Shown here: positions 56,634 through 64,000 of the stretch, piece by piece
How the letters are laid out: every line of letters begins with the position of its first letter
How positions within the stretch are numbered: position 1 is the first letter of the stretch
NCBI RefSeq assembly: GCF_024763615.1
Contig: NC_077225.1
Span: 4,836,001-4,900,000 of the forward strand
Direction: 5' to 3'
Source: Phlebotomus papatasi
Taxonomy: Eukaryota; Arthropoda; Insecta; Diptera; Psychodidae
Length of the DNA: 64,000 nucleotides
Translations under genes and position numbers: made by a program
Notes under the pieces: model-generated
Database searches by the model: none
The model's input: only the letters and a program-made list of their open reading frames with translations
What the model was told of the DNA's origin: nothing

Positions 56634-56729
56634 TGTAAAGTCCACATTTGATGAGGGTTCGATCAAGACTGATTTATTAGGTGAACATTGAACATACAAT
56701 GCAGTTATGCATAATTATACAATACATAT
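56634..56729 (-). repeat. Gypsy-1 5' LTR, first part (continues at 63896)
   Basis: Interrupted by Gypsy-2 between CATAT (56725-56729) and its duplicate (63891-63895). The second part, 63896-63921, completes 122 bases identical to the 3' LTR. Confidence 0.93.
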
Positions 56730-56839
56730 TGTGGTGACTTTGGTTTAAGAAAATACACGAAATTCTTATTATTTAATTCACTTTATTTTTCCTGCTTGAT
56801 CTTCCATCCGCTCACCACCATATCACTCTACTACTACCC

Positions 56840-56870
<31 letters not shown>

Positions 56871-56906
56871 TCTACTCATCACGCCATCGAGTGGCCGGTC
56901 ACCACA
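56730..56906 (-). repeat. Gypsy-2 3' LTR
   Basis: Begins TGTGGTGACTTTGG, ends GGTCACCACA, with inverted TGTGGTGAC ends. Contains (CT)n at about 56849-56873. The adjacent purine tract GGGGAAAAGAAGGAGGA (minus, 56907-56923) primes plus-strand synthesis. Confidence 0.93.
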
Positions 56907-56935
56907 TCCTCCTTCTTTTCCCCGCATGTTTTCCT

Positions 56936-59484
56936 TTAAGTATTGAATCCCTCAAGCTTCCTTGGTACCTTTCGCTGCCTTAGAGATCGCCGCACTGTTT
57001 CCTCTGCATTGTCTCCATCCTGATGAATGCTTTCTAGCTTTAATACTTTCCTCACATGAGCGCTGTTACGTTCATATATCTTCCCAGAATCTTTGTCTAC
57101 CACCGTGACTGCTGGTCCAGATTTCTCGATGACCTCATACTCTGTACGCCCGAAATTAGTTTCAAGTTTATTTCCTGGTAAATTCTTAAGCAACACGGAA
57201 TCTCCCTTTTCTATAACAGATGAAGACTTAGCACCGCGTCGTTCATCTTCTCTCTCCTTTCCTTTCTCTTTCAGTCTGCGATCACGATCTCTGAATTCTG
57301 AACTCGGTGGGGCAGTGGCAATGTCTCCAAGGGCTGGAATCTTCCCTCTTATTGTCCTTCCATAGCATAACTCTGTAGGCGTCTTTCCAGTGGTTGAATG
57401 CGGAGTTGTATAATACATAAGAAGGTAATCCTTCAAGTCTTGCTTCCAGTCACGATTTAGTGCATGACTTATCTTAATTCTCTTCAACAAGGACCGGTTC
57501 TGGCGTTCAACCTCACCGTTCTGTTGCGGCCAATATGGAATTGTATGATTCAGTACAATGCCCTTCTGTTTGCTATACTCATCCAGTTCTCCACTCACAA
57601 ATTGTTTCGCATTGTCCAATGTGATAGTTCTGGGATATCCGAGTCGAATGAAGATCTTGTCTAGGCGATTGATTGTATCTCTTGCAGAAATCTTAGTCAT
57701 GACTTCCACCTCCTTGTATCTGCTGTAATAATCGACTATCACAAGCAGATACTCTCCACTAGGCAGTGGTCCCATGAAGTCTATTGCAATGTCGATCCAT
57801 GGTCCCTCTGGTAAAGTCTTCCTCAACATCGGTTCCGGTTTGGAGGGTCCTGCCACTAGACGGCAACCTTCGCAACTTTGTACCACCTTGACTGCTTCCG
57901 AATCCATTCCTGGCCACCATACGCGATCTCTCAATCTCCGCTTCATGGTTGTTTCCCCGGGATGTCCTTCATGAGCAAGTTCCAGCATCCTCTGCCTCAA
58001 ATCAAATGGCACCACGAACTTATTGCCTCTGACAACAATATCTCCAACTTGACCAAGTTCCATCACAAAAGGCTGATATTTCTTGACCTCTGGACGATTC
58101 CAATTGCCTGATTCCAAGCACTCTCGAACAATTTTGAGCTCCTTATCATTCTTCGAACACTCTTCAATTTCGGAAACATCGACTGCTGCTGACTCCATAA
58201 CTGCCCTTACAAAAATCTCACTGTCCTTATCAAAATCTTTTGCCACTTCTACCTCTGGCAATCTGGAGAGAGAATCTGCCACATTCAGAGATCCCTTTTT
58301 ATAAACAACTTTGTAAGTGAACGACTGCAGCCTTAAAAGCCATCTTTCGATTCTTGCACATGGTTTCGCAGAAGGCTTGAAAATCACCTCCAGTGGCTTA
58401 TGATCAGTCACTAATTCAAAAACACGTCCGATAGGATAGACACTGAACCTCTCTACTGCCCATACGAGTGCCAGAGCTTCCTTTTCCGTTTGGCAATAAC
58501 GGCGCTCAGTCTCCGACAAACTCTTACTGGCGTAACTGATTACATAAGGATGCTCCCTATCTTCACCTTCAAACTGAACCAGAACAGCCCCTAATGCTAC
58601 TGGCGAAGCATCAGCTACGACTTGGGTTACGCGATTATTATTGAAATAACTCAGTGTTTGAGAGTCCGCAATCATAGCTTTTAAAGTCTTGAAGGCCTCT
58701 TCGTGATTCTTTTCCCATTTGAAAACCTCCTTGCTACAACACAATTCCCGAAGAGGGAAAGTAATTGTAGCGCAGTCTGGCAAGAATCGACTAACGTATG
58801 TTACTAACCCCAAGAAACTGCGAACTTCTTCTTTTGATTGCGGAGCGCGGAATTTTTGAACAGCTTCTATCTTACTCTCCGTTGGCCTAATTCCTTTCTC
58901 AGAAATCATATGTCCCAAAAATTCAAGTTGTTTGACTCTGAAGTGACACTTTCCTTGGTTGAGTAAGACATCATATTCCTTGAATGCTTTAATGACACCT
59001 CGTAGAGCATCATCATGTTCCTCAATCGTGGCCCCAAACACTACAATGTCATCAATGTAATTGAGAGCATTCACACATTTTGATAATATCTGCTCCATAG
59101 TCTTTTGGAAAATTTCTGGAGCGCAAGAGATGCCGAACATCAATCTTTTATATCTATACATTCCTTTATGAGTGATGAATGTCGTTATATGCCGACATGA
59201 GGGATCAAGTTCAATCTGATGGAACGCATTCTTCACATCAAGGCGTGAGAATATTTTAGCTGATCTCAACCTGGGCAAAAAGTCTTCAAACATTGGCATC
59301 AAATGGTTCTCCCTTTTTACCGCCTTGTTGACTTGTCGCATATCAACACATAGTCTTATATCACCGTTGTCTTTGGCAATAACGACAATCGGAGACACCC
59401 AATCACTGTGTCCTCTCACCGGGTCAATAATATCTGCCTTCAGTAATTCATCGAGCTTTTCCTCAACTTTGCTGAGGAGAGCGA
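56936..59484 (-). CDS. Gypsy-2 Pol: RT, RNase H, integrase
   Basis: 827 residues from 59419, and the frame is open about 20 codons further up (VEEKLDELLKADIIDPV). RT: VSPIVVIAKDNGDIRLCVDM, FSRLDVKNAFHQI, LMFGISCAPEIFQ and the catalytic LNYIDDIVVFGA (about residue 121). RNase H: VVADASPVALGAVL, SKSLSETERRYCQTEKEALA and LNVADSLSRLP. Integrase: HEGHPGETTMKRRLRDRVWW with CEGC (zinc), then IAIDFMGPLPSGEYLLVIVD, ITLDNAKQF and WPQQNGEVERQNRSLLKRI. Residues D, D and E are present. It ends 13 bases before the polypurine tract. The link to the protease frame is broken at a C6 run (about 59487). Confidence 0.93.
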
Positions 59485-59903
59485 TGGGGGGCGTCTGGCA
59501 TGCTGACTAACAGGAGTCACATCCTTGTCAATGGGAATCAGCAATCTAATGCCTTTCAACTTAGGAAAGGGTGTGATTGCAGGATTGTCCTCCAGTTGAT
59601 TGACTTGATTTTGTCTGGTGCTAGGCAGTCCTAGAACTAGCACCCCGAGTAATTTAGCCGTGATTTTTCCTAGAAGTGGCTGAGTGCCTCCTCTGATGAC
59701 ATAAAATTTTGCTTGAGCCACCAGATCCTTATCCACATCCGCAATAAGAATATCAGCCTCAAAAGAGCCAATGATCTCCAAAGGTTTAGTTTGTGCATAA
59801 GCACGGAGCTCTCGGTGAACTGTCTTGTTCATGTTCCGAACTTTTATCCCACTCTTTTTGAGGTATTCCCAAGAGTGTTCATCAATTATATTGTGAGCTG
59901 AAC
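59440..59903 (-). pseudogene. Gypsy-2 protease, downstream exon
   Basis: Reads SAHNIIDEHSWEYLKKSGIK, the residues after the protease active site, then EIIGSFEADILI, AKFYVIRGGTQPLLGK and TAKLLGVLVLG as in Mag-type proteases. The frame is lost at a run of six C (about 59487), where one base seems to be missing before the RT frame (SKVEEKLDELL). The active-site IDSG is on the other side of the 95-base insert. Confidence 0.85.
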
Positions 59904-59998
59904 CTAATTATTGAATTACAATTAAAATTTTAATTTGCTTTTTTCCTTTTTTTTAAATTAAATAATTTATTTACTTTTTTTTATATAAAACACCATAC
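59904..59998 (-). other. Intron-like 95 bp insert in Gypsy-2 protease
   Basis: On the minus strand, TCAG|GTATGG begins and TAATTAG|GTTCAG ends the insert. Removing it joins the active-site IDSG codon to SAHNIID in frame. It is extremely AT-rich with a poly-purine/pyrimidine stretch. Unspliced, the frame reads VFYIKKSK and stops at once. AGGT flanks both sides, which fits both a proto-splice site and a 4-base target duplication. Confidence 0.7.
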
Positions 59999-61091
59999 CT
60001 GAGTCAATAAGCATCTCAGTAAGGATGCCTCCAATCTTACACCAAATAAGATCATCTCCATCACCAATGTTGAAGATGAAGTTTGAAGATGATGTAGCAT
60101 CATCATCATCATCCTCTCGAATACATCGTATTTTCTCGGTCTTAGGCTTCACATGTGCATCATCAGTGTTTGGTCGCTTCCGATTGTTCCGTGTTCGGCA
60201 TTTAGCAGCAAAATGGCCTTTTATATTACATTTTGAACAGATAATGTTCCAGCCTGGACATCTAGAGTCTCTCCCTGAATGACCATTTTTCCCACAACGG
60301 TAACACTCAATAAAGTCCTTAGACTTATTATCTGGTCTTTTCTTATGAGAATTAAATCCCTTCTTCTGACCTTGGATAGCATTCAAGTCTCCCTTTTCGA
60401 TCCCTGGATTATTGTTTAAACCAGATGTGATTGGTTGCGATTGAGACTTACTCATCTCTTTCGCCTGTTCTTTGGCTGATTCAAATGCGCAAATGTATCT
60501 AATCAAGTCATCAAGTTTCATATCGCCTTTTCCGAGAAGCTTTTCTCTTAATTCTGGAGACGATTGCAAGATTATGATATCAGTCAGACAGTAGGACCTC
60601 GCTTCTTCTGATGAAGATCCAAATTCGCATTTTTCAGACTGATTTTGAGCGCGTAATATGAAGTTCCGCATTGATTCATCAGAACCGCGTTTGAGAGACC
60701 AGAATGCGTTTCTTTCATATGTGTCATGTCGCTTGGGAATAAAATATTCATCCAATTTCTTGATCGCAACTTCATATGGATCAATATTTTTCTCAACATC
60801 AGCTTCTACATCAGCCCCTGGAATTTTCCGGAAAATCTTTTGCAATTGAAATCCGCCATATGCAATCAAAAGACATTTCAACTTGGTATTGTCCTTTTCT
60901 CCAGATGCTTTTGCAACAAATTCAAAGGCTGATTTCCATTCTTCCCATTTAATACGTGTTTCATTGGGTGTCAATGACTCGCATTCGAATGGCGGTAAGT
61001 TCCACTGTTTTTCCATTTTTTCATTTGAAACTTGTCCAAAATTCAACGAAATAATTCTGTAAAATTTATTAAAATCATTGTATTTCAGCAA
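59999..61091 (-). CDS. Gypsy-2 gag and protease start
   Basis: 374 residues as an unspliced frame. The N-terminal nominal start lies in the leader; a likelier initiator is the Met of MEKQWNLPPFECESL (about residue 25). The capsid region (RIKWEEWKSAFEFVAKASGE, ...ESMRNFILRAQNQSEKCEF, LRRY-type segment DLIRYICAFESAKEQAKEMS) is typical of Mag-lineage gag. Two knuckles follow: CYRCGKNGHSGRDSRC and CSKCNIKGHFAAKC. The frame then passes into protease (MLIDSG) where the intron-like insert begins. Gag coats the RNA genome and forms particles. Confidence 0.9.
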
Positions 61092-61247
61092 TTCATTGAA
61101 TTATTGTATGTAAATTTCTTTAAAAACATTTTCAATCGTTTCTTAAAAACCATTTTAAAAATTTAATTTATTTTACAAATTTGCAATGCTTTCAAAAATT
61201 TAATTATTAGGAACATTGTCCTTCTTTTCTCTAGTTTAGTTTTTTCC

Positions 61248-61555
61248 AGACAGTCTCATTTTTTCCGTTCATTTAAGAACCCTGTCAATTTTTTTTTTTT
61301 TTAATTCAGACAGTCTCATTTTTTCCGTTCATTTAAGAACCCTGTCATTGTTTTTTTTTCATCATTTAGACAGTCTCATTTTTCACGTTCATTTAAGAAC
61401 CCTGCCTTTTCAATTAATAATAACAGTCACATTTTTTTTTACGTTCATTTAAGAACCCTGTCATTACTTTTTTTTTATTTTATTATTATTATTTTTTTTT
61501 TTAATATCTAGACAGTCTCATTTTTTCCATTCATTTAAGAACCCTGTCTAATATT
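61248..61555 (-). repeat. Five hairpin-forming repeats in the Gypsy-2 leader
   Basis: The unit GACAGTCTCATT-Tn-TTCATTTAAGAACCCTGTC occurs near 61248, 61308, 61368, 61432 and 61509 at 60-77 base spacing, separated by T-rich tracts. Each unit begins GACAG and ends CTGTC (four of five), able to pair as a short stem. Located between the 5' LTR and gag, the usual place of packaging signals. Confidence 0.85.
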
Positions 61556-63366
61556 AGGTGAGATTCTTAACAATCTCACCTACTATAATCCTAACAAAAT
61601 TTCATGTCGTCCGATCGACCTCAAACTTGGCCAAAATGTGTTTCAGCACTTCCTGATCACGAATATATATGTGGCTAATTTACGTTCCCGGCCGGCCGGC
61701 CGCTCTTTGGAGCTTAATAGCTCCTAAACTATAAAAGATATCGACTTGCGGTTTTCGGCAAAGGTTATATATCGGGTGAAAATTGCAACTTGGTGCATTG
61801 ACCCCCCACCCCCCACCCCTCCTTCCGCCATTTTGAATACCACCCTTTTTTTGTTTTCTCAATAGCTCCGCCCCTATAGCATCGAGCGGGCTCAAATTTT
61901 AGTATGTTATAGCTGGGCCTTAGAGCTTTCCATCAATACCAAACTTAAGGTCCCCCGACCCCCCTGACCCGAGCTATAAGGGTCCAAAAAAAATTTCTTA
62001 AAATGGTCATAACTCCGGTTCTAATTGTCAGAATTTAAAAAGTGAGGGCTTTTTGGAAAGCTCTCGTGAAATGCCACTTCCCCTTCTAACATCGCAAGTT
62101 CATAAAACTACCGCTAGGGGCGCTATTATTAAAAAGAAAATTTTTAAATCTTATAAGTTAAATAACTCAAAAATTCCATTGTGCATCGGACTGAAAATTT
62201 AGTATGTTGTAACCGTTGATTATACCTATCAAACAAAAAAAACCTTAAGTCGATCTATAACCCCTGACCCGAGCTATAAGGGGTCAAAGTTCGAACATTG
62301 ACCGGCCTCTATCTCCGGTTCTAACTAACATAGCGACCTAAATTTTACCTTTTTGGTTTCGTCTCGATGAGCACTTTCAGATGGAAGTTCAAAAAGTCAC
62401 CACAGGTGGCGCTGTGATAGCGTCAAAATTCATCGAAATTCAAAGTCACTTTTCTCAAAAACGGCATTGTGCAAGTTAATGAAATTTTAGTATGTTGTGG
62501 TCCAGTCTAGGACGTTTCCAAAATGGTGCAAATGCGCGCTGTGGTTAAAACAGAACCGGAGATATGAGGGGTCAAAGTTCACAAAATTCAAAAAATCATA
62601 TCTTCGGTTCTATGTGACCGATTTTGATGAATGAGGGCTTAAACGAAAGATCTCACCAAATGCTACAACTTTCTAGAACATTTGAACTTCGTGGGACCAA
62701 CACCAGGGGCGCCACAGTCGAAAAACCAATTTCAATATCACATAACCTCAATTATCTCGACTGTCGCTGAACCGATTTTGATGATTACTTCGACATAATT
62801 ATAGAGGACATTTGTTTCTACATTTAGTCCATACATCATTTTCCGCTCAGACTACGCTATCATTCCGATTTTGCCGTTTAAGTGTGAAAAAATTGATTTT
62901 TCCAATAATAACGCTTTGAAATCACTCAGATGCCAATTTGACTGCCTCTATTCCACCAAGACACTTAAAATAGGGGTTTAAATGGAAAGTCTTACAAAAT
63001 ACAACAATTCTTTGATATAGTTGAAGTTCAACAAATGACTACTTGGGGCACTCTGGATGAAAAAACGAGTTAAGAAACAAAAAACCTCGCTTATCTTGAC
63101 TTCTGAGTAATCGATGAGATCATGTTCTATGGAAAAATTATAGAGAACATTCTGGTCTACATTTCACCCATATAACACTTTTCTGTCAGTTCATCCAAAT
63201 CCTTGATATTTTGGTTTAAATACAAAATTTGTATAATTTCACGAATTTGATTCAAGATAACTGAATGGCGTCTCCCAACTTCAGCTCCAAATCGAATTTG
63301 CATGCACTCCGAGTTAGCTCACGTTAAGAATCTCACCTACATAAGCCGGTTAGGATTATCTGTCCT
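61556..63366 (+). mobile_element. 1.8 kb Helentron-like element in the Gypsy-2 leader
   Basis: Same ends as 35143-36958: hairpin end AGGTGAGATTCTTAACAATC and far end ATTATCTGTCC followed by TTTT. Inserted after ATATT. It carries the box, C-rich tract, GGCCGGCC run and internal inverted repeat. Because it lies inside a young LTR element, the family has been active recently. Confidence 0.75.
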
Positions 63367-63717
63367 TTTCTTTGCATATTCAGATAATAAACCACACAAA
63401 TATTTCTAATATCCACTTTTTTGTGCCAATATATTTGACCCAGTGTGTACTTTTTCTTTAAATCCCTATTGTTCTTTCATCTCCCCATATTACTGTTACC
63501 AGTCATAAAAAAAATCTGCCTTTCTAATCAACTTTTCCCTTTATCAATGCCCCAAATAATATTGAAATTTATGTTGCTCTGTCTATGAGTTCGAGTACAA
63601 AATGATAAAAATAGAGCATAAAACATTGCCCAGGATAATTCCTCTTTTCTGATAATTTTCTTCACTTTTATCACTTTCTTGCACACTATCCGAACTTCTT
63701 TTACCTCCGTCGCCAGT
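63367..63717 (-). other. Gypsy-2 5' leader and primer-binding site
   Basis: Non-coding. On the minus strand TGGCGACGGAGG (63704-63715) lies two bases from the LTR and is the likely primer-binding site; the tRNA cannot be named with confidence. Confidence 0.7.
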
Positions 63718-63890
63718 TGTGGTGACTTTGGTTTAAGAAAATACACGAAATTCTTATTATTTAATTCACTTTATTTTTCCTGCTTGATCTTCCATCCGCT
63801 CACCACCATATCACTCTACTACTACCCCCTTTCAACTCTCTCTCTCTCTCTCTCTCTACTCATCACGCCATCGAGTGGCCGGTCACCACA
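63718..63890 (-). repeat. Gypsy-2 5' LTR
   Basis: 173 bases; identical to the 3' LTR except for a (CT)n that is four bases shorter. Confidence 0.93.
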
Positions 63891-63895
63891 CATAT

Positions 63896-63921
63896 ACAAT
63901 ACAATACATTCTTATGCTACA
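63896..63921 (-). repeat. Gypsy-1 5' LTR, second part
   Basis: ACAATACAATACATTCTTAT then GCTACA, completing the split LTR. Followed by the GGTG target duplication (63922-63925). Confidence 0.9.
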
Positions 63922-63925
63922 GGTG

Positions 63926-64000
63926 GTAAAAAAAACACTAACACCATCAATATCTACCCGGTGGTGTGAAGAGAAAGATTTGAATTACATTCTTAACTCT
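63926..64000. other. Right flank, nothing recognised
   Basis: Short stretch outside Gypsy-1, too short to classify. Confidence 0.5.

Larger units (their letters stand above)
56730..63890 (-). mobile_element. Gypsy-2, Ty3/gypsy (Mag/K02A2.6-like) element
   Basis: CATAT 5-base duplication; LTRs of 177 and 173 bases differing only in a (CT)n run. About 5.35 kb without the 1.8 kb repeat in its leader. Encodes Gag with two Cys-His knuckles, protease, RT, RNase H and integrase. Only two blemishes were seen: a frame shift at a C-run near 59487 and an intron-like 95-base insert in the protease. It is the youngest-looking coding element in the window. Confidence 0.92.
37950..63921 (-). mobile_element. 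Gypsy-1, Ty3/gypsy LTR element with two large insertions
   Basis: LTRs of 122 bp (37950-38071; 56634-56729 plus 63896-63921) are identical when the Gypsy-2 insertion and one CATAT are removed. A GGTG duplication flanks it (37946-37949, 63922-63925). The intrinsic length is about 6.1 kb. Order on the minus strand: 5' LTR, primer site, sORF-A, sORF-B, gag, protease, RT, RNase H, integrase, polypurine tract, 3' LTR. BEL-2 sits in the integrase C-terminal region. Gag has a Gly/Arg/Asn-rich nucleocapsid instead of a Cys-His knuckle. By overall look this is an mdg1/mdg3-like lineage, tentatively. Confidence 0.88.

Overview
This window is a eukaryotic, very probably insect, intergenic region built almost entirely of nested transposable elements. 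The element types (BEL/Pao, Ty3/gypsy, APE-type non-LTR with RNase H, P-element-like transposase, a TA-flanked MITE) and the AT-rich sequence point to an arthropod; I cannot name the species. I found no convincing host gene, tRNA, rRNA or CRISPR. There is a 500-base assembly gap at 9886-10385.

Layout. (1) 1-9175: a decayed BEL/Pao element (minus strand, integrase running off the left edge), split inside the RT domain by a 5.5 kb fold-back composite (2040-7538, GTAC target duplication). (2) 10386-13554 plus 25357-25712: one degenerate non-LTR retrotransposon (minus), interrupted by a 340 bp MITE (12814-13153) and by an 11.8 kb near-palindrome (13555-25356) with TGA target duplication. The palindrome has 1.1 kb inverted arms and two mirror-image arrays of a 41 bp satellite. 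(3) 25713-37949: mostly AT-rich unannotated sequence with a P-like transposase remnant, two 5'-truncated non-LTR tails, a two-ORF small membrane-protein module, and a 467 bp tandem repeat carrying a 1.8 kb Helentron-like insertion. (4) 37950-63921: one young gypsy element (Gypsy-1, minus, 122 bp LTRs). A BEL element (BEL-2, 38265-50987) sits in its integrase region and a second gypsy element (Gypsy-2, 56730-63890) sits in its 5' LTR. BEL-2 itself carries a 6 kb LTR element with no recognisable gag or pol (43649-49721), and Gypsy-2 carries a 1.8 kb Helentron-like copy.

The nesting is well supported. In five cases, removing the insert and one target duplication brings the host element's reading frame back into register (composite in BEL-1, MITE and palindrome in the non-LTR element, BEL-2 in Gypsy-1, the 6 kb element in the BEL-2 gag). 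Two more inserts have clean empty-site logic (Gypsy-2 in the Gypsy-1 LTR; the 1.8 kb element in the tandem repeat).

The most interesting signals are: the giant satellite-bearing palindrome; two tiny single-pass membrane ORFs between the 5' LTR and gag of Gypsy-1, whose pair recurs in the same order at 31681-32105; an apparent 95 bp intron exactly in the protease active-site codons of Gypsy-2; the 6 kb non-autonomous LTR element; and a short sequence box plus C-rich tract shared by three otherwise different repeat families. All statements rest on reading the sequence; no database search was run.
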